From: Streptomyces sp. NBC_00306
GTDB taxonomy: Bacteria; Actinomycetota; Actinomycetes; Streptomycetales; Streptomycetaceae
Length of the DNA: 64,000 bases
Direction: 5' to 3'
Assembly (NCBI RefSeq): GCF_036169555.1
Contig: NZ_CP108032.1
Span: 3,968,001 to 4,032,000, forward strand
The translations under genes and the position numbers were made by a program. Position 1 is the first letter of the stretch; every line of letters begins with the position of its first letter. This document shows, piece by piece, positions 53,877-62,644 of this stretch. The notes below the pieces were generated by a model. The model was given only the letters and a program-made list of their open reading frames with translations, searched no databases and was not told where the DNA came from.

Positions 53877-55223
53877 GTGACCTCATCGCCGCCCGACCCG
53901 CATCAGACGCCCGAGCCGCACGGCCACTCGCACTCCCATGGCCCCGCCGCACCTGTCTCCCGGCACCTCCGCAAGGTCATCGCGGCCGTGCTGATCCCCT
54001 TCGCCACCGCTGTGGTCGTGGGGCTTCTCGTGCTCTGGCCGGGTGGCGCACCCGGCCACGAGCGCACCGGAGTGGGCTTCGACCGTCAGACCGAGTCGGG
54101 CAAGGTGGTCTCGGTCGAGAAGGTCGACTGCAAGGACGTGAACGCCGGACAGGTGCCACCGACCGCGGACCCCACCACCCCCGAGGGGCGCGAGGCGGCC
54201 GCTTCCCAGCAGGGCGACTGCGGGAAGGCAACGGTCGAGGTCACCTCCGGCAAGAACAAGGGCCGCACCTTCGTCGAGATCGTCCAGCCGGACGCTCCAC
54301 GGCAGTTGAAGAAGGGCCAGGGCGTGGTGGTGGCGTATGCCCCCGACGCCCCGCGCGACCTCCAGTACTCGGTGACGGACGTGGACCGCGGATTCCCGAT
54401 GGCGGTGCTGGCCGGGATCTTCGCCCTGGTGGTGGTGCTGGTGGGCCGCATGCGCGGGGTGATGGCGCTGCTGGCGCTCGTCGTCTCGTTCGCGGTCCTG
54501 ACCGTGTTCATCCTTCCCGCGATCCTCCAGGGCTCCAATCCCCTGATCGTCGCCGTGGTCGGAGCGAGCGCCATCATGCTGATCGCGCTCTACATGTGCC
54601 ACGGACTGACAGCGCGCACCTCGGTCGCGGTCCTGGGCACGCTGATCTCCCTGCTGCTCATCGGGCTTCTCGGTTCGCTGTTCATCGGCTGGGCGAGCCT
54701 GAGCGGCAACACCGACGACAACACCGGCCTGATCCACGGCCTGTACCCGAACATCGACATGAGCGGTCTGCTGCTGGCCGGCGTCATCATCGGCTCGCTC
54801 GGCGTCCTCGACGATGTGACGGTGACCCAGACGTCCGCCGTATGGGAACTGCACCAGGCCGACCCGGACATGGGCGCCAAGGGGCTGTACCGGGCGGGCA
54901 TCCGTATCGGGCGCGATCACATCGCATCCGTCGTCAACACCCTTGTCCTGGCCTACGCGGGTGCCGCGCTGCCGCTGCTCCTGCTGTTCTCGATCGCGCA
55001 GAGCAGCGTCGGTACCGTCGCCAACAGTGAGCTGGTGGCGGAGGAGATCGTACGGACCCTCATCGGATCGATCGGTCTGGTCGCGTCGGTACCGGTGACG
55101 ACCATTCTGGCGGCGCTGGTGGTCTCGGCGGACCGACCGGGGCTGCCCGCAGGAGAGAGCGACACCCCGGCCCGCAGCGCGGCGCCGGGGCGGGGCGGCA
55201 AGGGCCGCCGTCGCAAGAAGTGA
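53877..55223 (+). CDS. YibE/F-family multi-pass membrane protein
   Basis: This 448-residue protein has a His-rich cytoplasmic start (HGHSHSHG, residues 16-23), a first transmembrane helix (about 38-60), an extracellular domain of about 100 residues with two cysteines (KVDCKDV, GDCGKAT), and six or seven further helices with the YibE/F motif DDVTVTQTSAVWEL and a basic end GRGGKGRRRKK. The family is linked to export of small solutes but its substrate is unknown. GTG 53877 is the first in-frame start. The gene is divergent from thiC. Confidence 0.88.
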   Translation: MTSSPPDPHQTPEPHGHSHSHGPAAPVSRHLRKVIAAVLIPFATAVVVGLLVLWPGGAPGHERTGVGFDRQTESGKVVSVEKVDCKDVNAGQVPPTADPTTPEGREAAASQQGDCGKATVEVTSGKNKGRTFVEIVQPDAPRQLKKGQGVVVAYAPDAPRDLQYSVTDVDRGFPMAVLAGIFALVVVLVGRMRGVMALLALVVSFAVLTVFILPAILQGSNPLIVAVVGASAIMLIALYMCHGLTARTSVAVLGTLISLLLIGLLGSLFIGWASLSGNTDDNTGLIHGLYPNIDMSGLLLAGVIIGSLGVLDDVTVTQTSAVWELHQADPDMGAKGLYRAGIRIGRDHIASVVNTLVLAYAGAALPLLLLFSIAQSSVGTVANSELVAEEIVRTLIGSIGLVASVPVTTILAALVVSADRPGLPAGESDTPARSAAPGRGGKGRRRKK

Positions 55224-55233
55224 GACGGGGCGC

Positions 55234-55668
55234 TCAGCCGGCGTTCTCCTCGGCGAGGATGCCGTCGAGCGCCCTCTCCAGGCATTCCCTGAAGTCGCCG
55301 TACCGGTGCTCCTGCCCCAGCGGTACGAGCTTGTCCGTGCGGTCCAGGAAGGCCACCACAGGCGCCGCCCCGACGTGGAACAGGGCACGGTCGCTGCCCA
55401 CTTGGAGCCGGATGGCAAGGTCACCGAGGCCCGCCGCGCCGGTGGGCGCGATGTGCACATCGCCGTCCCCGCTCGGCCCGCTGATCCCGTCCAACAGCAG
55501 CTCGCGTCCGAAGGCCCAGGTCACGGGTGCGTCGCCCGGCAGATGGAAGGTCATCCGCACGGCATACGGATCGTCCGTCTCGTAGCGGAGCCCCACCGGG
55601 ATCCGGAACGAGAGCTCCTCCGAGACGAGGAAGCTCATCAGGACCTCGGCCTGGACCGACTCGCGCAT
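55234..55668 (-). CDS. ssgA: SsgA, sporulation-specific cell division activator
   Basis: This 144-residue SsgA-like protein begins MRESVQAEVLMSFLVSEELS, the SsgA N-terminus, followed by YAVRMTFHLPGDAPVTWAFGRELL and LVPLGQEHRYGDF. SsgA is specific to actinomycetes and stimulates septum formation during sporulation. I chose the second of two adjacent ATG codons (55668) because GGAG lies at a better distance. It is just downstream of its activator gene ssgR, separated by 108 bases. Confidence 0.95.
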   Translation of the reverse strand: MRESVQAEVLMSFLVSEELSFRIPVGLRYETDDPYAVRMTFHLPGDAPVTWAFGRELLLDGISGPSGDGDVHIAPTGAAGLGDLAIRLQVGSDRALFHVGAAPVVAFLDRTDKLVPLGQEHRYGDFRECLERALDGILAEENAG

Positions 55669-55776
55669 CATGTACTCCGCAGTGAATGAGGCCTGCTGAA
55701 AACGGCCAGAACGATCCCCTTGGCCTTCTTGCCACAATCGTGGTGTAAGCGCCAGAGGTCCACAAGGAGTGATTTT

Positions 55777-56547
55777 TCAGATACTGATAGAGAACGCGAG
55801 CGCGCCGAGCAGACCGCCAATTCCCTTGCGCAATTGCTCAATAGCCGGAAGCAGTCGCTCTTCCTGGTGCAGGGGCAGCGAAATAGCCATCGTGGCCGCC
55901 CCGGAACCGGTGGCGACCGGGATGGCCGCGCAGACCGTGCCGAGCGCGTATTCCTGGCGTTCCACGACCGGTTGCATCCTGCCCGTGGTGGCGAGCCGAT
56001 CCAGCAGCGTGCGGCTGTCGGACACGGAGTAGGGGGTCACCGGCTGGACCGGATGCCGGTCCAGATGGTCACGGCGGCCGTTCTCGTCCAGCTGGCTCAG
56101 CAGACACTGCCCGATCGCGTGCGCATGGCCCGTCTCACGGAAGTCCGCCCACTCCGCGACGGCGGGTGCGTAGGGGGTGTCGGAGATGGCGACGAGTTCG
56201 ATCTCGCCCTCGCGGTAGAGCGCGAAGTAGACCGGTACGCCGATCGCGTCCCGCCAGTGCCGGAGTGCGTCCTCGAGCCTGCTGCGACGATTCTGCACAG
56301 ACTCGCCGAGAGCGAGCCGGCCGACCGCGCCGCCGAGGACGAACACCCCTTTCTCGCGCCGGAGATAGTCCTCGTGCGTCAGCGTCCGCAGCAGGTGGTA
56401 CGCGGTCGGCAGGGGAATCGCGGCCTCTCGCGCAAGCACCTTGGCGGGCGCCCCCTCGCGATGGGACGCGGCGGCTTCCAGCAGCCTCAACGCCCGCTGC
56501 ACCGAACCGATGAGCGTAGGGGTCGTGGCGTTCGTCGCCGTGGCCAA
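55777..56547 (-). CDS. ssgR: SsgR, IclR-family activator of ssgA
   Basis: This 256-residue regulator has an N-terminal IclR winged helix (SVQRALRLLEAAASH and AREAAIPLPTAYHLLRTLTHEDYL) and a C-terminal GAF-like effector domain. Its position directly before ssgA identifies it as SsgR, which activates ssgA transcription in S. coelicolor. It reads toward ssgA with a 108-base gap that should contain the ssgA promoter. Confidence 0.92.
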   Translation of the reverse strand: MATATNATTPTLIGSVQRALRLLEAAASHREGAPAKVLAREAAIPLPTAYHLLRTLTHEDYLRREKGVFVLGGAVGRLALGESVQNRRSRLEDALRHWRDAIGVPVYFALYREGEIELVAISDTPYAPAVAEWADFRETGHAHAIGQCLLSQLDENGRRDHLDRHPVQPVTPYSVSDSRTLLDRLATTGRMQPVVERQEYALGTVCAAIPVATGSGAATMAISLPLHQEERLLPAIEQLRKGIGGLLGALAFSISI

Positions 56548-56655
56548 AGGTCACCCCCGGGCTGGATGGGCTGCCACAGTAATGGCCGCCCGCCCGTGAT
56601 ACCCGGGGTTCGGCGAGCGTTCCCCCTCCCGGGTTAACGCCCTGACCCGCAGTGG

Positions 56656-56874
56656 CTACCAGTCGCTCCGAGAACTCGACGATGTCATGAACTTCCGTAC
56701 GACAAAGATGAGTCCGGCGACGAGCGCGACGAAGACCAGGAGCTTGAAGAGCAACCCGATCACAAAGCCGATCACGCTGGTGATCAGGCCACCGAAGACG
56801 AACAGAGCGATGACGGGCACCGCGACCCACTTCACCCACCACGGCATCCCCGCGAACACTTCCCGCACAGCCAT
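56656..56874 (-). CDS. DUF5326 small membrane protein
   Basis: This 72-residue protein has two transmembrane helices close together (about 17-40 and 42-60) and matches the DUF5326 family by the start MAVREVFAGMPWWVKWVAVPV and the end RKFMTSSSSRSDW. Function unknown. It lies upstream of ssgR on the same strand. Confidence 0.88.
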   Translation of the reverse strand: MAVREVFAGMPWWVKWVAVPVIALFVFGGLITSVIGFVIGLLFKLLVFVALVAGLIFVVRKFMTSSSSRSDW

Positions 56875-56996
56875 CGCCTCTACCTCGCTTCTCGGAGTTC
56901 CTGCCCTCGATGCTAGGCGGACGTATGGGGTGTGCGGGGGCCCGCGATCCCTTGAACTCCCCTGACCGGACCCTTAGGGAGTCACGGGGTCCGGGG

Positions 56997-57314
56997 TCAG
57001 CTCTCGGGCGGAGAGAAGATCACCATGACCCGCAGGTCCTCGGTGATGTGGTGGAACTTGTGGGCCACTCCGGCGGGGACGTAGACGACACTGCCGCGGC
57101 CGACCTGGGTCGTCTCCATACCCACCGTGATGGCGGCGCGTCCGCTGACGACGAGGTAGATCTCGTCCTGGTTGTGGGGCAGCTGCGGGTCCAGCGAACC
57201 CGCGTCGAGCGCGTAGAGACCGGCCGACATGTTCCGCTCGCGAAGGAACTGCAGATATGCGCCGTCGTTCGCGGCACGCTCCGCCTCCAGCTCGTCCAGT
57301 CGGAATGCCTTCAT
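56997..57314 (-). CDS. cupin-domain protein
   Basis: This 105-residue single-domain cupin carries HNQDEIYLVVSGRAAITVG (motif 1; the canonical second His is replaced by Gln-Asp-Glu order) and PAGVAHKFHHITEDLRVMVIF (motif 2). It may bind a metal through His and Glu. ATG 57314 begins the conserved MKAFRLDELEAER. It is divergent from the holin-like gene 51 bases away. Substrate unknown. Confidence 0.85.
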   Translation of the reverse strand: MKAFRLDELEAERAANDGAYLQFLRERNMSAGLYALDAGSLDPQLPHNQDEIYLVVSGRAAITVGMETTQVGRGSVVYVPAGVAHKFHHITEDLRVMVIFSPPES

Positions 57315-57365
57315 CGTGCGTCCGCCCCTGCCGTCGTCCCGATCACGTCTGCCACGATCAGACAC

Positions 57366-57743
57366 ATGATGAATTTCGTAGTCAAGACGATCGCCAATGC
57401 GGGGGCCCTGGCCGTGGCCATCTGGCTGGTCGGGGACATCACCCTCACCGGGGACAGTACCGGCAGGAAGATACTGACCCTGATCCTGGTCGCCCTGCTG
57501 TTCGGCCTGGTGAACTTTGTGGTCAAGCCGGTGGTGAAGCTGCTGACACTGCCGTTGTTCATCCTCACGCTCGGCCTGATCACGCTGATCGTGAATGCCT
57601 TGATGCTGCTGCTCACCTCATGGCTCGCCGATGTGGTCGACCTGAACTTCCACGTCGAGGGCTTCTGGACGGCCGTCCTGGGTGGTCTGATCATCTCGGT
57701 CGTGTCGTGGGCCCTGAACGTCGCCCTGCCCGACAAGGACTGA
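57366..57743 (+). CDS. phage-holin-family (PF04020) membrane protein
   Basis: This 125-residue protein has four transmembrane helices and matches the PF04020 family, which despite its name is widespread in non-phage chromosomes. Characteristic parts are FGLVNFVVKPVVKLLTLPLF and LNFHVEGFWTAVLGGLIISVVSW. Two ATG codons lie in a row (57366, 57369) with no clear Shine-Dalgarno sequence. There is no lysin or phage gene nearby. Confidence 0.87.
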   Translation: MMNFVVKTIANAGALAVAIWLVGDITLTGDSTGRKILTLILVALLFGLVNFVVKPVVKLLTLPLFILTLGLITLIVNALMLLLTSWLADVVDLNFHVEGFWTAVLGGLIISVVSWALNVALPDKD

Positions 57744-57747
57744 CCCG

Positions 57748-57790
57748 AGAACGACCGATCCGAGGACGACCGATCCGAGGACGACCGGCC
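57748..57790. repeat. 15-bp tandem repeat, about three copies
   Basis: The unit GACCGATCCGAGGAC recurs head to tail between the holin-like gene and the PLP enzyme gene, with a changed first copy (GAGAAC). It contains no start codon or clear stem. Confidence 0.55.
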
Positions 57791-57916
57791 CGGCGGGTCC
57801 GACGGGTCCGACCTGCGGACGCGCCGACGGCAGGCCGGGCACGTGTCCGAAGATGGTGGTGGCGACGGGCGAGGGCGGTCCGGCGCGGTACACACGCAAG
57901 GCGAGGAGTGGTCGGC

Positions 57917-59044
57917 ATGAGCGGTGGCACGGGAGAAGGCACGCGGGCGGTACGGGCGGGTCTGCCCGACCCGGTGAAGTACGAGCCGACCCTGCCGGGC
58001 CCGGTCTTCGCGGCCCACTTCCATCTGCCGGGCGAGCCGACCGGGCCCTACACCTACGGCCGCGACAACAACCCCACCTGGACCCACCTGGAACGGGCGA
58101 TCGGCGAGCTGGAGGCACCGGGCGAGGCGGTCGAGACCGTGACCTTCGCCTCGGGCATGGCCGCGATCTCCGCCGTGCTCTTCTCCCAGCTGAAGGCCGG
58201 CGACGCGGTCGTGCTGCCGGACGACGGCTACCAGGCGCTCCCGCTGGTGCGCGAGCAGCTGGAGGTGTACGGCATCGAGGTGCGGACCGCGCCGACCGGC
58301 GGCGACGCGCAGCTCGCCGTCCTCGCGGGCGCGCGGCTGCTGTGGATCGAGAGCCCGTCCAACCCGGGGCTCGACGTCTGCGACATCCGGCGGCTGGTAC
58401 GAGCGGCGCACGACGCCGGCGCCCTCGTCGCCGTCGACAACACGCTCGCGACACCGCTGGGGCAGCGGCCGCTGGACCTGGGCGCCGACTTCTCGGTGGC
58501 CAGCGACACCAAGGGGATGACCGGACACGGCGACATTCTCCTGGGACATGTCACGTGCCGCGACCCCGAGCGCGCCGCGGGGGTGCGGCGCTGGCGCAAG
58601 GTCGTCGGCGCGATCCCCGGCCCCATGGAGGCCTGGCTCGCACACCGTTCGCTGGCCACGCTCCAGCTGCGGTCCGAGCGGCAGTGCGCGAACGCGATGG
58701 CGCTCGCGGAGGCGCTCGGCGGGCGGGAGGACGTGACAGGGCTGCGGTATCCGGGGCTGCCGACGGACCCCTCGCACAAGATCGCCTCGCAGCAGATGCG
58801 GCGTTTCGGCAGCGTGGTCTCCTTCGTGCTGCCCGATCGCGAGCACGCGGAACGCTTCCTGGACGCGCTGCGGCTGGTCGACGACGCGACGAGCTTCGGC
58901 GGAGTGCGCTCGTCCGCGGAGCGGCGCGGGCGCTGGGGCGGGGACGCGGTGCCGGAAGGTTTCATCCGGCTCTCGGCAGGCGCCGAGGACGAGGACGACC
59001 TCGTGGCGGATGTACTGCGCGCGCTGGACGAGGCAGCGCACTAG
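57917..59044 (+). CDS. PLP-dependent cystathionine gamma-lyase/synthase-family enzyme
   Basis: This 375-residue enzyme belongs to the Cys/Met metabolism PLP family. It has YGRDNNPTWTHLERAIGELE, ASGMAAISAVLF, the PLP-binding AVDNTLATPLGQRPLDLGAD and the Schiff-base Lys in SDTKGMTGHGDILLG. Cystathionine gamma-lyase or gamma-synthase activity is expected, but the family includes several reactions on sulfur amino acids. ATG 57917 is preceded by GAGG-type bases. Monocistronic. Confidence 0.9.
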   Translation: MSGGTGEGTRAVRAGLPDPVKYEPTLPGPVFAAHFHLPGEPTGPYTYGRDNNPTWTHLERAIGELEAPGEAVETVTFASGMAAISAVLFSQLKAGDAVVLPDDGYQALPLVREQLEVYGIEVRTAPTGGDAQLAVLAGARLLWIESPSNPGLDVCDIRRLVRAAHDAGALVAVDNTLATPLGQRPLDLGADFSVASDTKGMTGHGDILLGHVTCRDPERAAGVRRWRKVVGAIPGPMEAWLAHRSLATLQLRSERQCANAMALAEALGGREDVTGLRYPGLPTDPSHKIASQQMRRFGSVVSFVLPDREHAERFLDALRLVDDATSFGGVRSSAERRGRWGGDAVPEGFIRLSAGAEDEDDLVADVLRALDEAAH

Positions 59045-59220
59045 AGCCACGCCGAGCCGACGGAGCCCCGCCCCGAGGGGGGCGCAAGGCGGGCGGTTCG
59101 ATGGGCCGGGGGCGCACGGCGCCTCCGCGCGGGCCGTCCCGGGGGCGCGCAGCGAGGTGCGCACGGAAGCCGGGCGTACGCCCGGGTACGTCAGCCGCTG
59201 AGCGGCACATACAGGAAAAT

Positions 59221-59257
59221 GGCGGTCCGAGCCTCCCCCCTCATGGCTCGGACCGCC
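59221..59257 (+). terminator. 13-bp perfect terminator hairpin
   Basis: GGCGGTCCGAGCC at 59221-59233 pairs perfectly with GGCTCGGACCGCC at 59245-59257 around an 11-base loop, 177 bases after the PLP gene stop. Confidence 0.75.
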
Positions 59258-59336
59258 CCGGTTCATTTCTCGAAGAACCGCGCCAACAAGGCTAGTTGAC
59301 TCTGCGTCAGTGTCCAATCACAGTAGCGACAGCGAC

Positions 59337-59354
59337 CTATCGACTTATTTATAG
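59337..59354 (+). promoter_or_regulatory. AT-rich dyad before LysR gene, possible LysR box
   Basis: CTAT-N10-ATAG (TAT-N9-ATA) is an unusually AT-rich element 40 bases before the LysR start and fits the T-N11-A pattern. It may be the autoregulatory site and promoter of the gene. Confidence 0.4.
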
Positions 59355-59393
59355 TTGTCCGGTCCGGGGCGTCGACGGTCGGGAGGGCTCGGC

Positions 59394-60284
59394 ATGGATC
59401 TGGCCCTGCTGCGCACATTCGTCACGGTGCACCGGGCCGGCTCCTTCACCCGGGCGGCCGCCCTGCTGGGCCTCTCGCAGCCCGCGGTGACCGGGCAGAT
59501 ACGCACCCTGGAACGCCAGCTGGGGCGCCCGCTGTTCCTGCGCCAGGCCCGCGGCGTCACCCCCACCACCATCGGCGACGAGCTCGCCCACCGGGCCGCT
59601 CCGCATCTCGACGCCCTCGTGGAGATCACGGAGACCGGTCTGGACAACGAATCGGGCGTCCGGACGCTGCATCTCGCGGGCCTCCCCGAGTTCACCTCGC
59701 TCCGGGCCCTGCCCGCCCTCACCCCGCTGATATCCCAGGGCATGACGCTGCGGGCCTCCTTCGGGAACGCAGAGGAGACGCTGGAGGGGCTGGCCGCCGG
59801 ACACCATGATCTGGCGATCACCACGGCGCGGCCGCGCGGCGGACTGCTGACCTCGACCCCGCTCTGCGACGAGGAGCACGTCCTGGTCGCGTCGCCGCGC
59901 TGGGCGGCCCGGCTGGGGCCCGAAGAGCTGCACGGCGGCCATGTGCTGCTGGAACAGCTTCCCGTGGTCGAGGTCCACGAGTCGCTGCCGCTGGTCTCGC
60001 GCTACTGGTCGTCCGTCTTCGACTCCCGGCCTGCCGCCGCGGCCGCCATCATCGCACCGGATCTCCGGGCGGTCCTCGAGACCGCCGCGTCGGGCGCGGG
60101 GCTCGCCGTTCTGCCGCGCTACCTGTGCGAGGAGGACCTCCGGAGCGGTCGCCTCGTGGCGCTGCTCGACCCCCCGGTGCCCCCGCTGCGCACGTACTTC
60201 CTCGCCGTCCGTACCGGCACGCTCGCCCTTCCGCACATCGCGCGGGCGCACGACTGGCTGCTGCGCGCTGCGGTCGACTGGTGA
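59394..60284 (+). CDS. LysR-family transcriptional regulator
   Basis: This 296-residue regulator has the LysR winged helix (LALLRTFVTVHRAGSFTRAA, GLSQPAVTGQIRTLERQL) and a substrate-binding domain from about residue 90. GGGAGGG precedes ATG 59394. LysR proteins usually regulate a divergent gene, but here the neighbour to the left is convergent and far, so the target may be the NUDIX gene downstream (53 bases away) or distant. Confidence 0.92.
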   Translation: MDLALLRTFVTVHRAGSFTRAAALLGLSQPAVTGQIRTLERQLGRPLFLRQARGVTPTTIGDELAHRAAPHLDALVEITETGLDNESGVRTLHLAGLPEFTSLRALPALTPLISQGMTLRASFGNAEETLEGLAAGHHDLAITTARPRGGLLTSTPLCDEEHVLVASPRWAARLGPEELHGGHVLLEQLPVVEVHESLPLVSRYWSSVFDSRPAAAAAIIAPDLRAVLETAASGAGLAVLPRYLCEEDLRSGRLVALLDPPVPPLRTYFLAVRTGTLALPHIARAHDWLLRAAVDW

Positions 60285-60336
60285 CAACCCGGGGACCAGG
60301 AGTTTCAGAACGGGCGCCACGGGCCATTTTCTAGCC

Positions 60337-60816
60337 ATGACCGAACGGCCAGTGGTCAAGCGCACCGCACGCGCCATCCTGCTCGACGGCGAGAACCTCG
60401 TCCTGATCAAGCGCACCAAGCCAGGCGTGGATCCGTACTGGCTGACGCCGGGCGGCGGGGTCGAACCCGAGGACGCCACCGTCGTGGACGCGCTCCACCG
60501 CGAGGTGGACGAGGAACTCGGCGCCAAGATCACCGACGTGGTGCCCTGCTTCGTCGACACCGTCGAACACATCGCGGACGGCGGAGTCACCGGTGTGAAG
60601 GTGCAGCACTTCTTCGTCTGCCGGCTGGGGTCCATGGACCCCTCGCGGCGGCACGGTCCCGAGGTGGACGATCCCTGCGGTGAGTACGAGATCGTACGGG
60701 TGCCCTTCAGCCGCGTGGGCATCGCGGCCGTCCACCTCGTGCCGTTGTCGCTGCGGCACTATCTGGACGGCAACATCGAGGGCGTGCGGGCGATGCACGC
60801 GCCGGACCTGGGCTGA
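60337..60816 (+). CDS. NUDIX hydrolase
   Basis: This 159-residue protein has the Nudix box region TPGGGVEPEDATVVDALHREVDEELGA. The box reads G-x5-A-x7-RE-V-x-EE-x-G, so the first conserved Glu is Ala (Asp and Glu stand next to it) while the REVDEE metal-binding core is intact. It should hydrolyse a nucleoside diphosphate derivative. ATG 60337 follows the LysR gene by 53 bases on the same strand. Confidence 0.88.
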   Translation: MTERPVVKRTARAILLDGENLVLIKRTKPGVDPYWLTPGGGVEPEDATVVDALHREVDEELGAKITDVVPCFVDTVEHIADGGVTGVKVQHFFVCRLGSMDPSRRHGPEVDDPCGEYEIVRVPFSRVGIAAVHLVPLSLRHYLDGNIEGVRAMHAPDLG

Positions 60817-60916
60817 CGCGGGGCCGGCCGGGGTCGCCGCTCGTCGGTCACCACTGCTCGGTCACCGTTGTGCGGTCTCGCGGTGCCTCGGTCCCGCGCT
60901 GGCGGTCGCCGGTTCC

Positions 60917-62644
60917 TCAGTCGCCGGCCGCGACGAGCTCTTCGAGGGAGTCGTGGCGGATCCGGTCGACCGGGATGCCGATGCCGCGCAGCGCGTGCAC
61001 ACCGCTGCGGATCATCCCCGGAGGCCCTGACAGATAGGCGCTGTACTCGTACCAGGGACCGAACTCCCGGACCGCGTCCGGGAAGTGCGCCCGGTCGTCC
61101 ACGACGGGGCGGACGGACAGCCAGGGGTGTGTCTGCTGCAACCGCAGCATGGTGTCGATGTCGTACAGGTCGAAGTTGGTCCGCGCCCCGTAGAAGACCT
61201 CCACGAGCCGACGCGTTCCGTGTTCGGCGACGTCCTCGACCAGGGCCTTGATGGGCGCGATACCGGTGCCGCCGCCGAGACAGAGCAGACCGTTGTCCGT
61301 GGTGTGGTCGACGGTCATCGACCCGGCGGGCGGGCCGAGCCGCAGCACGTCGCCCGGCCGCGCGTGATGGACGAGAGCGTTGGAGACCCAGCCGGCCGGA
61401 ACGGCCTTCACATGGAAGGTGAGCAGGCCGTCCGAGCGCGGGGCTCCGGCGAAGGAGTAGTGCCGCCAGATCCGCGGCCACCAGGGCGTCTCCAGACTGG
61501 TGTACTGCCCTGCCACAAAGGCGTAGGGCTGGTCCGGGCGGACGGTGATGATCGCTATGTCGGGCGTCCGCAGATCGTGCGAGACGACCTCGGCGTGCCA
61601 CCACGCCGGTGCGAGACGCTCGTTCTGGGCCGCCGCGTCGATCATGATCTGCGAGATCGTCGTGTACGTCCGCACCCAGGCGGCCTCGGTCTCCTCGTCC
61701 CAGGTGGACGTGGCGTACCGGCTCAGCGCGCCGATCAGAGCCTCACCGACGGCCGGGTAATGGGCGGCCTGCGTCCCGTACTTGCGGTGCCCGCGGCCCA
61801 GGTGCTGGAGGTACTCGGTGAGCACCTCGGCGTTGTCCATGTGCTCGGCGGCGGTGAGCAGCGCCTTCAGGAGCCGGTCGCGCTGGGAGTCCATGGCGGC
61901 GGGGAAGAGCCCGCGCAGTTCGGGGTGGCGGACGAAGAGCAGGGCGTAGAAGTACGACGTGACCTTGTCCGCGACGGGAGCGACCTCCGCCATGGTCCGG
62001 CGGATGAGGATCGCGTCGGGGGAGGCGTTGTCGGCAGGTGCGGCGGGCGGCCGGTGCTCCGCGAAGGGATCGTCGTACGACGGGGCTTCACGGCTCTGGG
62101 CCCGGTGAGCGGCGTGGGCTTCGTGCGCATGATCCTGGGGGGCCGCCGGGGCCTCAGCACCCTGACCTTCGTGCGAATGGCCGGCCAGGTGCAGCCGCAT
62201 CGGTGTCTCACGGGGGTGACCGGCCTCGTGCTGCGGTATCTGGCTCTGCGTAGCCTGCTGTTGTGGGTGCCCGCCCTGGGCGGCGTTGTGCCTCGGGTGG
62301 CTGCCCTGCGCCGTGTCGTGCTGCGGGTCCTGGTCGTGCCGCGCCTCAGGGAGCGGGGCTCTGTGAGGGGGGTCGTCGTCCGCCGCGGCAACCCGATCGG
62401 CGGGAGGAGCCTCGGACTCCGTCACGGAAGGCGGTGGAGCGGTACGGGAGGCACCGGACCCCACCGGGCGTATGGATGCCACCGGCCGTTTGGGGACGGC
62501 GGACCGTTCTCGGCCGGTGCCCTCCGGAGCGTCACCCGATCCGGTGCGACCCTGGTCCGGCTGCCTGCGCGGGGTGAACCAGCCACCCTTGTCGTTTTCG
62601 CCTGAAGTGCCGTAGTCGGCCGACGTGGTGGTCGGAGCGTCCAT
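60917..62644 (-). CDS. globin-FAD/NAD reductase (flavohaemoglobin-like) with long disordered N-terminus
   Basis: This 575-residue protein has an N-terminal disordered region of about 200 residues rich in His, Gln, Pro and Ala, then a globin domain with proximal His in LGRGHRKYG, a ferredoxin-reductase FAD domain (RIWRHYSFAGAP) and an NAD domain (GGGTGIAPIKALV). The layout matches flavohaemoglobins, which oxidise NO to nitrate with NADH and O2. I chose ATG 62644 over ATG 62665 because GAGG lies six bases before the former. The N-terminal extension, about half as long as the catalytic part, is unusual. Confidence 0.88.
   Translation of the reverse strand: MDAPTTTSADYGTSGENDKGGWFTPRRQPDQGRTGSGDAPEGTGRERSAVPKRPVASIRPVGSGASRTAPPPSVTESEAPPADRVAAADDDPPHRAPLPEARHDQDPQHDTAQGSHPRHNAAQGGHPQQQATQSQIPQHEAGHPRETPMRLHLAGHSHEGQGAEAPAAPQDHAHEAHAAHRAQSREAPSYDDPFAEHRPPAAPADNASPDAILIRRTMAEVAPVADKVTSYFYALLFVRHPELRGLFPAAMDSQRDRLLKALLTAAEHMDNAEVLTEYLQHLGRGHRKYGTQAAHYPAVGEALIGALSRYATSTWDEETEAAWVRTYTTISQIMIDAAAQNERLAPAWWHAEVVSHDLRTPDIAIITVRPDQPYAFVAGQYTSLETPWWPRIWRHYSFAGAPRSDGLLTFHVKAVPAGWVSNALVHHARPGDVLRLGPPAGSMTVDHTTDNGLLCLGGGTGIAPIKALVEDVAEHGTRRLVEVFYGARTNFDLYDIDTMLRLQQTHPWLSVRPVVDDRAHFPDAVREFGPWYEYSAYLSGPPGMIRSGVHALRGIGIPVDRIRHDSLEELVAAGD

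Noticed and set aside
57366..57743. Holin-family gene as a sign of prophage
   Set aside because: The family is common in non-phage chromosomes, and no lysin, integrase or structural phage gene is near.
57748..57790. 15-bp tandem repeat as an iteron or attachment site
   Set aside because: There are only about three imperfect copies, no mobile gene nearby and no dyad; local slippage is enough to explain it.
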